Part shown: in pieces, positions 47,975-57,211 of the stretch | How the letters are laid out: each line of letters begins with the position of its first letter | Numbering within the stretch: the first letter of the stretch is position 1 | Assembly: GCA_944390995.1 (NCBI GenBank) | Contig: CALXSA010000001.1 | Coordinates: 66,540 to 130,539, forward strand | Source: an uncultured Clostridia bacterium | GTDB lineage: Bacteria; Bacillota_A; Clostridia; TANB77; CAG-508 | Reading direction: 5' to 3' | Length of the DNA: 64,000 nucleotides | Position numbers and translations under genes: made by a program | The notes under the pieces: model-generated | Database searches by the model: none | The model's input: only the letters and a program-made list of their open reading frames with translations | What the model was told of the DNA's origin: nothing

Positions 47975-49642
47975 ATGGAGTTTGAGGGTATAGGAATTGG
48001 TGAAAGTGATTTTAAAATGCTAAGAATGCAAAAGCTCTACTTTATAGACAAAAGTCTATATATTAAAGATATTATAGACAATACTAATAAAGTGGTTCTT
48101 GTTACGCGTCCACGTAGGTTTGGCAAGACGCTAAATATGAGTATGTTGAAGTACTTCTTTGATTGTGATAGCAAGGACTCAAAGGAGATATTCAAAGGGC
48201 TAAAAATAATGGAACAGGGAGAAAAATATACATCGCAGATGGGAGCATACCCATGCTTGTATTTAACTCTAAAAGATGTAAACGACAGCAATTATGAGAA
48301 TATGATACTTAACTTAAAAACAGCAATTTTAGAGATGTATAGAGAGCATATGTATTTGCTAGAGAGTGATAAACTATATGAATTTGAAAAAACAAAGATG
48401 ATGGACGTGTTATATACAAGAGAAGACGAAGCAACCCTAAAAACGAGTGTAAGAGAGATAAGTGGGTACTTAAACAGACATTATAACAAGCCAGTAATGC
48501 TATTTATAGATGAATACGATGTGCCAATTCAAGCGGCGTATATTAACGGATATTATGAAAAAGCTATTGATTTTCTAAAGAGCTTTTTCGGAGCAACATT
48601 TAAAGACAACCCATACCTAAAAAAGACGGTGCTAACAGGAGTAAGCAGAGTTGCAAAAGAGAGCATTTTTAGTGGAGCAAATAATTTTGATGTATATACA
48701 GTTTTAGATAATGAGTTTGCAGATGACCTTGGAATTACTTCAGAAGAAGTAGAAAAGGCACTAAAAGACTTTGGCTTAGAAGACCAAAAGAAAGAAGTAA
48801 AAAGATGGTATGATGGATATAGAATAGGTGATGTAGAGGGAATATATAACCCATGGAGTTTGTTAAACTTTCTGGCAAAGAAAAGACTTGTGCCATATTG
48901 GGTCAATACCAGCTCAAATGACCTAATAAAGCGTACGTTAAAAAACTCTGTTACAGTTAAAGGAAAAATGGAAAGATTGCTAAAAGGTGAGGCAATAGAG
49001 GTACCAATAAATCTTGAGACAATAATTGTAGACATTGAGAATAACGAGGACAACGTTTGGGGGCTAATGCTAGGAACAGGCTATTTAAAGGTAGTTGAAC
49101 AGATAGATAGGAAAAAGTACAAAGTAAAATTGCCAAATTACGAAATAAAAACTCTGTTTGAGGATATAATAGATGACTGGTTTAAGGACAAGGTTATAAG
49201 TAATGATTTAGAAAGTATATTACAAGACTTAGTGAACCTAAATCTAAAAGACTTCGAAAATAAATTCAGAGTATTAGTGGAAGAAATGTTTAGCTACATG
49301 GACGTGGGCAAAAATACAGCAGAGAATTTCTATCATGCATTTGTTTTGGGAATGTTAGTTGGTCTGAAGGACAGCTACTATGTGAATTCAAACAGAGAGT
49401 CTGGCTTTGGTAGATACGACATAATGCTAGAGCCACAGGACAAAAGCCAAAACAGCTTTATAATAGAATTTAAGGTGGCAGATGAGATGGACGAGCCATC
49501 ATTAGAGCAAGCAGTAGAAAACGGCAAAAAGCAAATTGAGGAGAAAGACTACGAAAACAGTCTAAAAGAGCGCGGCTTTAGCAATATTACTAAAATGGTA
49601 TTTGCATTTAAGGGCAAGGAATTTAAGATAGCGGTTTTGTAA
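47975..49642 (+). CDS. AAA-ATPase / PD-(D/E)XK nuclease family protein (DUF1703-type)
   Basis: A 555-residue protein of the AAA_31-like/DUF1703 family that is highly expanded in gut anaerobes. The N-terminus carries FIDKSLYIKDIID, the P-loop-like VTRPRRFGKTLNMSMLKYFF and the Walker B-like MLFIDEYDVPIQAA. The C-terminal nuclease-like core has SGFGRYDIMLEP and FIIEFKV (the D and ExK of PD-(D/E)XK). The start at 47975 follows AAAGGAG; the upstream in-frame TTG at 47954 does not. The function is not established; these genes move between genomes and are often accessory. It is followed by an inverted repeat copy shared with 36.9-37.1 kb. Confidence 0.85.
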   Translation: MEFEGIGIGESDFKMLRMQKLYFIDKSLYIKDIIDNTNKVVLVTRPRRFGKTLNMSMLKYFFDCDSKDSKEIFKGLKIMEQGEKYTSQMGAYPCLYLTLKDVNDSNYENMILNLKTAILEMYREHMYLLESDKLYEFEKTKMMDVLYTREDEATLKTSVREISGYLNRHYNKPVMLFIDEYDVPIQAAYINGYYEKAIDFLKSFFGATFKDNPYLKKTVLTGVSRVAKESIFSGANNFDVYTVLDNEFADDLGITSEEVEKALKDFGLEDQKKEVKRWYDGYRIGDVEGIYNPWSLLNFLAKKRLVPYWVNTSSNDLIKRTLKNSVTVKGKMERLLKGEAIEVPINLETIIVDIENNEDNVWGLMLGTGYLKVVEQIDRKKYKVKLPNYEIKTLFEDIIDDWFKDKVISNDLESILQDLVNLNLKDFENKFRVLVEEMFSYMDVGKNTAENFYHAFVLGMLVGLKDSYYVNSNRESGFGRYDIMLEPQDKSQNSFIIEFKVADEMDEPSLEQAVENGKKQIEEKDYENSLKERGFSNITKMVFAFKGKEFKIAVL

Positions 49643-49653
49643 GCATGAAATTT

Positions 49654-49862
49654 CGTTTTGGAGACAGAGCGAAATTTTTTTGGTCGAATTCAACCAGATT
49701 TCAAAGTTTAGCTCATGCCTAATTTGAATAATAAAAAGGGACTTCGCAGGGCTTGTCTCTGGAGCAACGGCGAAATACATGCTACTTGCTTCGCTCGGAC
49801 GGCCAAAGGTAGGCTAACCTTGTTGTATAGCAAAAATTTGACGATTTTTCCTATACGATAAA
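49654..49862. repeat. Large dispersed repeat, copy B (inverted relative to 36.9 kb)
   Basis: Read on the reverse strand it gives CTATACAACAAGGTTAGCC, CATGTATTTCGCCGTTGCTC, AGCCCTGCGAAG and finally CTCCAAAACG, the same order as in 36901-37114. The remainder to 50171 has weaker inverted repeats (TTGCAATTTCTTGCAAG at about 49881) and AT-rich leader sequence for spoIIE. I see no gene in 49643-50171. Confidence 0.8.
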
Positions 49863-50171
49863 ATAAGACTTGTCCCAAGTTTGCAATTTCTTGCAAGAAA
49901 AGACGTGTCCCTAAATTGCAAGTTTTTCTCCCGAAAATATTGAAAAAAACCACAAAATGCGATAAAATAATAAACACAAGTTGTAAAATAATAAATAAAA
50001 AATAAATAACACATCACATTTTGTAAAAAACTTTTTTATATTATGGATTAAATGTGACAAAAAAATAATTTTAAAAGAACTATAATAGGGTAGCATTAAA
50101 TGCTATAAGTACAAAAGAAAAGCAGATTGAAGGACTTTAATGCATAAATAAAAAGTTTAGAGGTGGTTAAT

Positions 50172-52658
50172 ATGTTTCAAAATATAACAAGAGATTCACT
50201 TGACAGTCAGAACGAATATGAGCAAGAAAATAAAAAAGTATTGGCAAAAGATGTGTTAAAAAGGTTATTCGCGAGGCAAAATATATTTTTGTATATAGTA
50301 ACTTTTCTAATTTCCATGGTTGGATTTAGTGGAAGTAGTCTAGTGTTTTCTATGGTACCATTTGGACTGGCTATGATTGCAGCAGCACTTGGAAATAACA
50401 GACCGGTTGGCATTATGTATGTACTTTCGCTTATTGGTACTTTTATAAGCTTTGGACTTAGCAATTTTTTAATATATTTTATTACATCATTACTATTTTT
50501 CGTGGCAATTCTTATAAAAAGGCCTAAGCTACAGGAAAATGTTAATGAGCAGAAAAAGGTTGGAGGACACCTTATTTTTGCAGTAATTTTAGTACAAGTT
50601 GTGCCAATGTTCTTCAGAACATTTTATGTATTTGATTTATTAACAGGCATTATGCTTGGAATTACTACATATATTTTCTACAAAATTTTTGTAAATTCAA
50701 TTCCAATGATAATTGACTTTGGAACAAGGCGTGCGTTTACAATTGAGGAAGTAATTGGTACAAGCCTTTTACTTGCTATAACAGTTACAGTTTTTGGTAG
50801 CTTTACAATATTTGGTTTTTCAGTAAAAAACATCTTAAGCATTCTAATTGTTTTAGTTTTGGGTTGGAAGAATGGTATGCTAGTTGGTGCTACTGGTGGT
50901 GTTACCATAGGAGTAGTGCTTGGAGTAATTACAGGAACTGAGCCAATAATGATTGCGGCATACGCAATTTCAGGTTTGATAGCAGGTTTGCTAAACAGAC
51001 TTGGCAGAATTGGAGTTATAGTTGGTTTTGCTCTTGGAAATGTGGTTTTGGCATATGCTGCAAATGGAAATACTGCTCAGCTAATACTATTCCAGGAAAT
51101 ACTAATTGCAGCTCTAGGACTTTTGGCAATACCTAAAAATATTGAGATAAATATAGAAGATTTGGTTGGAAGTACAAAGTTATTGCCAGAGACAACACCA
51201 AGAGATTTGGAAGGAAACCAAGACACAATTTACAAGCTAAACAGCATTTCAGATACAATTTATGATATTGCGGAGAGTTATGGAGAGGCAGCTGCAACAA
51301 TTTTGTCTGAGAAGGAATTAAAAGAGCAAGAGAGAAACAATATAGATATATTCCTAGACGAGTTTAAGAAAAATATAGAAGAACTTGAAGATAATATGTT
51401 GTTTGAAGAAATGTATTATCCTACGGAAGAACTAATTACAGATATTTTTAACAGCCTATTAGAGAATGATATTATTACAGAAAAGGAACTTATAAAAATA
51501 CTTGAGAAAAACAATAACTACATAGTAGGGTTTGACAATACAAAGAGCCAGGCAAAAGAGGATATATATAAGATAGTTAAGGCTTTGAACTATTCATTTA
51601 GAGTTAGCAAAATTAACTTTATATGGAAGAAAAAGCTAGATGAGAGTAAGAAAAACGTGTCGTCACAGCTTAAAGGCGTGTCTGAGGCAATATCTCAAAT
51701 GGCAAATGATATAGACAAAAAGGAAGAACAATTTGTAGAGCTAAAACAAGAAATAAGCAAATTGCTAGAGCAAAAGGAAATTGAGATTAAGAGCTTAGAC
51801 ATAAAAAGGACCAGTTCTGGAAGATTTATTGTAGAGGTTTACACAGATATTTGTGGAAATACAGATGGAACTGAATGCGATATTAAAAAAATAGAAAAGA
51901 TATTAACTAAAACATTAAATCAGAGAATTATTATACAGAAACAAGAATGCGGTTTGCGTCTGGATAGGAGCATTTGCAAATTTACATACATTTCTGACGA
52001 TAAATATAATCTACAAATTGGAGTAGCAAAATCAACAAAAGCAGGTTCTTCTGTTTCAGGAGATAGCAGCTTGCATATAAAACTAGATGATGGAAAATAT
52101 TTATTAGCATTAAGCGATGGAAAGGGCTCTGGCCCAGAAGCTATGAAAAGCAGTAAGATAGCAATTAAAATGCTAGAGAGATTGCTAACAGCAGGTTTTG
52201 ACAAAGATGTATCTATAAAATTAATTAATTCTACGCTTGCTGCAAATACAGATGAAGATATGTTTGCAACACTAGATATAGAGATATTAGACTTATTTAA
52301 TGGTAATATGGAATATATTAAAAGTAGTGCATGCCCAACATATGTGAAAAGAGGAAGAAATGTACAATTGTTAAAAGAATTTTCACTTCCAGCAGGAATA
52401 TTGGACGATATGGGCTTAACAGTGTATGACTATGATTTACAAGATGGCGACATACTTGTAATGTGCACAGACGGAGTAATAGATTCAAACAAAGAATTCA
52501 TAAACAAACAAGTTTGGCTAAGATATTTATTAGAAGATATGGAGACAAATGATGCTCAACAGATTGCAGACATAATTATTAGGGAGGCAATAGACAATGA
52601 CTTTGGCAATCAGAAGGATGATATGACGGTTCTTGTTGCGAGAGTTACAAAGAAATAA
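50172..52658 (+). CDS. spoIIE: Stage II sporulation protein E (SpoIIE) phosphatase
   Basis: An 828-residue protein starting at 50172 (AGAGGTGG site). About ten membrane helices lie in residues 35-325. A regulatory linker follows, and a PP2C-type serine phosphatase domain covers about 590-828, with metal-binding Asp residues in LALSDGKGSGPEA and MCTDGVIDS and a terminal KDDMTVLVARV. In spore formers it dephosphorylates SpoIIAA to release sigma-F in the forespore and helps polar septation. Its presence argues for a sporulation programme. A palindromic repeat element follows at 52663. Confidence 0.95.
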   Translation: MFQNITRDSLDSQNEYEQENKKVLAKDVLKRLFARQNIFLYIVTFLISMVGFSGSSLVFSMVPFGLAMIAAALGNNRPVGIMYVLSLIGTFISFGLSNFLIYFITSLLFFVAILIKRPKLQENVNEQKKVGGHLIFAVILVQVVPMFFRTFYVFDLLTGIMLGITTYIFYKIFVNSIPMIIDFGTRRAFTIEEVIGTSLLLAITVTVFGSFTIFGFSVKNILSILIVLVLGWKNGMLVGATGGVTIGVVLGVITGTEPIMIAAYAISGLIAGLLNRLGRIGVIVGFALGNVVLAYAANGNTAQLILFQEILIAALGLLAIPKNIEINIEDLVGSTKLLPETTPRDLEGNQDTIYKLNSISDTIYDIAESYGEAAATILSEKELKEQERNNIDIFLDEFKKNIEELEDNMLFEEMYYPTEELITDIFNSLLENDIITEKELIKILEKNNNYIVGFDNTKSQAKEDIYKIVKALNYSFRVSKINFIWKKKLDESKKNVSSQLKGVSEAISQMANDIDKKEEQFVELKQEISKLLEQKEIEIKSLDIKRTSSGRFIVEVYTDICGNTDGTECDIKKIEKILTKTLNQRIIIQKQECGLRLDRSICKFTYISDDKYNLQIGVAKSTKAGSSVSGDSSLHIKLDDGKYLLALSDGKGSGPEAMKSSKIAIKMLERLLTAGFDKDVSIKLINSTLAANTDEDMFATLDIEILDLFNGNMEYIKSSACPTYVKRGRNVQLLKEFSLPAGILDDMGLTVYDYDLQDGDILVMCTDGVIDSNKEFINKQVWLRYLLEDMETNDAQQIADIIIREAIDNDFGNQKDDMTVLVARVTKK

Positions 52659-52662
52659 ACTT

Positions 52663-52783
52663 GCAAAAAAGAGAATTGTTTTTGGCGGTGTTAAACTTCG
52701 CTGCGAAAGTCCTCAATGTGCAACAAGCACACCTGCGGCTTTCTTGCTCGTTTGCCTAGCCAAAATTCAATTCTCTTTTTTGC
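52663..52783. repeat. Palindromic repeat element after spoIIE
   Basis: The ends are perfect inverted repeats (GCAAAAAAGAGAATTG at 52663-52678 and complement at 52768-52783). The interior (CCTCAATGTGCAACAAGCAC, CTTGCTCGTTTGCCTAGCC) matches the 133-bp units between mreC and mreD. The T-rich end could serve as the spoIIE terminator. Confidence 0.8.
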
Positions 52784-52829
52784 TTTAACTTTATCTTGTG
52801 ATACTTTTGTAAATTTTGTGACAAATTTC

Positions 52830-52859
52830 TTGTAATTTAGCCCTAAAATGTGATATAGT
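52830..52859 (+). promoter_or_regulatory. Probable promoter of the WG-repeat gene
   Basis: TTGTAA at 52830-52835 and TATAGT at 52854-52859 are separated by 18 nt, 35 nt before the start. Confidence 0.45.
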
Positions 52860-52894
52860 ATAAATGGAAAAAATTAAGCGTTTGGGAGGCATTT

Positions 52895-54424
52895 ATGAGT
52901 AGAGGAAAAAGGTACGATGGAGAACAAAAACTTAATCTAAAGAAGGTATTTGCCGTAATCATTGCTATTGCAGTAATAATTATGTTTTTTATAGGAATTA
53001 GCAAATTGTTTAATAGAGAGAGTAGTACAGAAGAAAAAACAGTTGCTTTAGGGTATTATCCAGTTTATACAGAGGGAAAATGGGGTGTTATTAATACAAG
53101 TGGCGACATAGTGATAACACCAGAATATGACGAATATATAGTGGTTCCAGATAGTTCACAGGCAATATTTATTTGTACAACAGATGTAGATTATGAGAAT
53201 GGAACATATAGCACAAAAGCTATAAACGAGAAGAATGAGCAGTTATTTACAGATTACGAGCAGGTTGAGGCAATAGAGAATTACGATAGTAGTAATAATT
53301 TATGGTATGCTTCAGGTATATTGAAAGTTTCGAAAGATGGAAAATGGGGTGTGATAGATACAAAAGGAAATGTTATTATAGATTGTACATATGACGATAT
53401 AACAGCGCTAAAAGGTGTTGAGAATAGTTTGCTTACTGAGGTAGACGGAAAATATGGCGTGGTAGATTACGTTGGTTCAGTTATTATAGAGAATAATTAT
53501 GAATCAATTGAGCCATTGGCTGATACATACGAAAATGGATATATTGTAGAGAATGCAGATGGCAAGTATGGTGTAATTACTTATACAAAAACTGCTGCGG
53601 TTGCAGAGGAATTTGACGATATAAAGAATGTTTATGGAAATGGTAAGTACTATGTTGTAAAAGAGGGCAACAATTGGGAAATTATTGATACTGATGCCAA
53701 TAAGTACTTAGAGGGAGAATATGACGATATTGCAGATGTGAATGGCGAAAATACTATAGTTTCTAATGACAAGAAGTATGGCGTGGTAGCAATTTCTGAT
53801 GGAAAAAATATTATAGATATGAATTATGACAGTATTACATATGCAAGTGGTGACAAGTATATTGTTTCTAGCGATTCGAAATATGGAGTAATTGATGCGA
53901 ATGGAAATGTACTTCTTGAGCCAAGTTACACAAATATTGTATATAGGAATGCAGCAGGCTTCTATGAGGCGTCTACAGAGAATGGTACATCAGATTTGCT
54001 TGACTCTGACTTGAATGTGAAATTATCGGATGTTATTATATCTGAGTTAAATACTTCAAGTGGATATGTAAAGGTTAGACAGGATGGGGAGTATAAATAT
54101 TATAATTTCAGATTTGAGGAAAGACCAAGTACTGATGTTTTAAGTGGAAATACAATTTTCTTAAGCAGAAACGAAGATGGCATGTATGGTTTTGTAGATA
54201 GAAATGGAAATGTTGTGACAGATTATATTTACGAAGATGCAACAGAGCAAAATGCTTTTGGTTTTGCTAGTGTGAAAAAGGATGGACTATGGGGAGCAAT
54301 TAATTCAAGAGGACAAATTGCGGTTTCACCTGCATATAATCTTGATAATAACATATTAGTTGAGTTTATAGGTAAATGGCATTTAGGAGAAGATTTGAAT
54401 TTGTATTATTTCACAGATGAGTAG
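52895..54424 (+). CDS. Membrane-anchored WG-repeat protein
   Basis: A 509-residue protein with a basic N-terminus, one membrane helix (VFAVIIAIAVIIMFFIGIS, residues 17-35), and about nine tandem WG (KWGVI-type) repeats of 40-55 residues: KWGVINTSGDIVITPEYDEY, KWGVIDTKGNVIIDCTYDDI, KYGVVDYVGSVIIENNYESI and so on to LWGAINSRGQIAVSPAYN. WG repeats form beta-propeller-like or solenoid surface domains of unknown ligand. The start has GGGAGG. It probably forms its own unit between spoIIE and the next gene. Confidence 0.88.
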   Translation: MSRGKRYDGEQKLNLKKVFAVIIAIAVIIMFFIGISKLFNRESSTEEKTVALGYYPVYTEGKWGVINTSGDIVITPEYDEYIVVPDSSQAIFICTTDVDYENGTYSTKAINEKNEQLFTDYEQVEAIENYDSSNNLWYASGILKVSKDGKWGVIDTKGNVIIDCTYDDITALKGVENSLLTEVDGKYGVVDYVGSVIIENNYESIEPLADTYENGYIVENADGKYGVITYTKTAAVAEEFDDIKNVYGNGKYYVVKEGNNWEIIDTDANKYLEGEYDDIADVNGENTIVSNDKKYGVVAISDGKNIIDMNYDSITYASGDKYIVSSDSKYGVIDANGNVLLEPSYTNIVYRNAAGFYEASTENGTSDLLDSDLNVKLSDVIISELNTSSGYVKVRQDGEYKYYNFRFEERPSTDVLSGNTIFLSRNEDGMYGFVDRNGNVVTDYIYEDATEQNAFGFASVKKDGLWGAINSRGQIAVSPAYNLDNNILVEFIGKWHLGEDLNLYYFTDE

Positions 54425-54538
54425 GACTGTGTTATTGTATAGATTGTGGGGCTAAGTTGGTGTCTACAATCTTCATATAAAGCTAATTTAGCAAGCATAG
54501 AGTTACGACTTTATGCATTTAGAAAGGAATGTGAAAAA

Positions 54539-55801
54539 ATGGAACTAATGACAAAATATCAATACACGTATTTTATTTACCCATATCTTATTGAAAAGGA
54601 TAAGTACAAGAAGTATTTACAAGGTTTACTTAGGAACAAAAAATGCAAAATAAGGTTTTTTGATAAGCAAAAAGACATACATTTATATACATATTTTCTA
54701 CCTTGCGTTAGGGAGTATATGTTTTGGTCTTTTGAACTTAGTAAGAATGGAATAAAAGATTTTAATAGCATGGACACCAGCATGCAGTCTACTCTTTTGG
54801 CTCAACATGAATGTAATATATTTAATTATGAATTGCCAGAAGCGTTGCAGGGCAAGGTGATAGATAACAACGGAATATTCTTCGAAATTAATGAGATAAA
54901 AATAATATGCTTTAAAACAGGCGTATGTTTTTTGGTGTTTAAAACCAACTTAGAAAATACTGAAAACTTTACAGACGTGCTAAACTTCAATTATAAATTT
55001 AGAGAGATTAATTCAATTTCGTATAATTTAAAAGAGTACGAAAATATAAAAATACAGTCTAGCACTTTCAAAAATGTTGAGGATATTTCTGCATTAATAA
55101 AAAAGATTGTGGGTAAAGAAGATATATCAAGAAAAGCCAATATTGGTAATGAGAAGTTTTTTGTTTATTCATATGCATGCTTAGACCAAAAAGATTGGAA
55201 CGAAAATATGGATAATGAAGAACTAGATGGAGCATTCGAGAAATATCGTGCAGTTTTGCCGGCAAATGCCCAAATGATAAACGATAGGTTCGCAATGAGT
55301 GAAAATAACAACTGGAAAGACAAAAAAGAAATATACAAAAACCAGTACATAAAATATGGTTTTACTATTTCAAGCACAGTGCTATTAACTTCAAACATAA
55401 ATACTTCAAACTATACAGTAGTACCACAAAAATTTGAGAGTGAATATCTATATACTTACATATTTACACTATATAAGAAAATGTTTTTGAACAAGTTAAA
55501 TTATGAATTTGAGAATAAATTTGAGGCGGCTGAAAAAGAATTTTTGAACTTCACAACAAAAGTATGGATACAAGATGTTACAAATGAGGAGTTCGGAAGA
55601 AGAATGGAACAAAATTGGGCTGAGAATTTGGAATTAGAGAAAACATTTAACAAATTAAAAAATGAGTATGATGTTACATATAAGAAATACAATGTGGAGG
55701 AACTAAGCAAAAATAATAAAGTAACATTTGCAGTGGTTATAACAATATTAGTCATAAATATTTTAACAATTATTTTTACAAGTCTGGCAAATGGAGGTTA
55801 G
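54539..55801 (+). CDS. Hypothetical protein with C-terminal membrane helix
   Basis: A 420-residue protein starting at 54539 (AAAGGAATG upstream); the longer frame to 54446 has no site. Residues 1-390 are soluble and mixed alpha/beta with no motif I recognise; the sequence is rich in Phe, Tyr and Lys (FIYPYLIEKDKYKKYLQGLL). Near the end there is a coiled-coil-like stretch (ELEKTFNKLKNEYDVTYKKY) and a C-terminal anchor (KVTFAVVITILVINILTIIF). It is probably tail-anchored and facing the cytoplasm. It lies 32 nt before acpS and may be co-transcribed with it. Confidence 0.65.
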   Translation: MELMTKYQYTYFIYPYLIEKDKYKKYLQGLLRNKKCKIRFFDKQKDIHLYTYFLPCVREYMFWSFELSKNGIKDFNSMDTSMQSTLLAQHECNIFNYELPEALQGKVIDNNGIFFEINEIKIICFKTGVCFLVFKTNLENTENFTDVLNFNYKFREINSISYNLKEYENIKIQSSTFKNVEDISALIKKIVGKEDISRKANIGNEKFFVYSYACLDQKDWNENMDNEELDGAFEKYRAVLPANAQMINDRFAMSENNNWKDKKEIYKNQYIKYGFTISSTVLLTSNINTSNYTVVPQKFESEYLYTYIFTLYKKMFLNKLNYEFENKFEAAEKEFLNFTTKVWIQDVTNEEFGRRMEQNWAENLELEKTFNKLKNEYDVTYKKYNVEELSKNNKVTFAVVITILVINILTIIFTSLANGG

Positions 55802-55833
55802 AAATTGCATTTTAGAAGGGAAGGCAATTGAAC

Positions 55834-56235
55834 ATGAAAATTACTACAGGAATTGACATTATAGAAGTAGAACGAATAAAAAAAGCAATAGAGGAATTGG
55901 GAGATACTTTCTTAAACAAAATATATACAGAAAAGGAAATACAATATTGCAATCGCTCAGAAAAGGTAAAATACCAACACTTTGCTGCAAGATTTGCTGT
56001 AAAGGAAGCTGTATTTAAAGCGGTTTCGGAATATTTAGAAGATAGCTACAACGATTTATGGAAAGACGTGGAAGTTATAGGCAAAGAAAGTGGAAAACCA
56101 TGCATAAATGTGGAAAAGCTAAGAGGAAAGCTACAAAAAGCTGGGGCTAAATATGAGTTGGTGGATATTGATGTTAGTATTTCGCATGTTGCTTCTTTGG
56201 CCATGGCAAGCGTTGTGGTTGTGTTTGAAAGATAA
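55834..56235 (+). CDS. acpS: Holo-[acyl-carrier-protein] synthase
   Basis: A 133-residue AcpS that transfers 4'-phosphopantetheine from CoA to apo-ACP. The Mg-binding Asp lies in TTGIDIIEVERIKKAI, the FAARFAVKEAVFKAV motif contains the second metal and general-base residues, and SISHVASLAMASVVV closes the fold. The ATG at 55834 is preferred over the in-frame TTG at 55828. Length is typical. It precedes tatD by 31 nt. Confidence 0.95.
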   Translation: MKITTGIDIIEVERIKKAIEELGDTFLNKIYTEKEIQYCNRSEKVKYQHFAARFAVKEAVFKAVSEYLEDSYNDLWKDVEVIGKESGKPCINVEKLRGKLQKAGAKYELVDIDVSISHVASLAMASVVVVFER

Positions 56236-56266
56236 TTGCTTTTGGCGTTGTTAAGGAGGAAAGCAG

Positions 56267-57058
56267 ATGGAGCTGTTTGATTCGCATGCGCACTATAATG
56301 ATGAGAAGTTTGCGCAAGATAGAGCAGAGGTGCTACACGAGATTTATAAATCTGGTGTTACAAAATTAATAAATGCAGGGTATAGCTTGGAGTCTTCAAA
56401 GTTAGCATTAGAAATTGCTAAGCAATATGATTGGATATATACAATCTCAGGTATTTCACCAAATGATATTCCTGATAATGAGAATGAATTAGAAAAGCAA
56501 ATAAATGAGCTAAAAGAGTTTATAATAAGCGAAAAGGGTAGCAAAAAAATTGTTGCAATTGGAGAAATTGGCTTAGATTATTATTGGAATAAGGAAAATA
56601 GCGGTTTGCAGCAGAAGGCTTTTAAGGAGCAAATACAATTAGCAAATGAGCAAGACTTGCCAATTGTAATTCACACAAGGGAAGCTGTGATGGATACAAT
56701 TAGCATACTAAAGGAAAATGAGCCAATACAAAAAGCTATATTTCACTGCTGCCCTTTAAATAGAGAATTAGTAAAAGAAGCGCTAAAACTTGGCTTTTAC
56801 ATATCGTTTGCGGGGCCAGTAACTTTTAAGAATTCGAAGAATGCAAATGAAATTATACAAATAGTACCATTAGATAGAATTTTAATAGAAACAGATAGTC
56901 CGTATCTATCTCCAGAACCTAATAGAGGTAAACGAAATGATTCTAGAAATGTGAAGTACATTGCTGGGAAGATTGCTGAGGTAAAAGAAATGAGTTTAGA
57001 CGATATAGCAAAAGCAACATATGATAATGCTTGCAAGATTTTCGGAATTTTGAATTAG
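56267..57058 (+). CDS. tatD: TatD-family metal-dependent DNase
   Basis: A 263-residue TIM-barrel hydrolase with the metal-binding motifs DSHAHYND at residues 4-11, GEIGLDYYWN, IVIHTREA, FHCC and ETDSPYLSPEP. TatD proteins are 3'-5' exonucleases or general amidohydrolase-fold DNases. A strong GGAGG site precedes the start. Close to acpS and followed by a hairpin element shared with the 17.2-kb site. Confidence 0.94.
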   Translation: MELFDSHAHYNDEKFAQDRAEVLHEIYKSGVTKLINAGYSLESSKLALEIAKQYDWIYTISGISPNDIPDNENELEKQINELKEFIISEKGSKKIVAIGEIGLDYYWNKENSGLQQKAFKEQIQLANEQDLPIVIHTREAVMDTISILKENEPIQKAIFHCCPLNRELVKEALKLGFYISFAGPVTFKNSKNANEIIQIVPLDRILIETDSPYLSPEPNRGKRNDSRNVKYIAGKIAEVKEMSLDDIAKATYDNACKIFGILN

Positions 57059-57079
57059 AAGTACTTTGCAAATAGTAAG

Positions 57080-57174
57080 AGGAATAATGAAAATAAAACT
57101 ATTTTGTCCTGCAAATGGAGTTTCATTAAAAAAATTCATTGCGGGGACTTTAAGTATACAAAGTCATTATTCCT
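57080..57174. repeat. Hairpin repeat between tatD and htpX (related to 17217-17393)
   Basis: Outer arms AGGAATAATGA (57080-57090) and TCATTATTCCT (57164-57174). The inner segment 57107-57137 (GTCCTGCAAATGGAGTTTCA and following A-run) matches the reverse complement of the inner arm of the 17.2-kb element. Both copies sit between convergent genes, which fits a bidirectional terminator role. Confidence 0.7.
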
Positions 57175-57211
57175 TTTATATTTGTTCTTTTACGTAAATC
57201 TAGTTCAAAAA

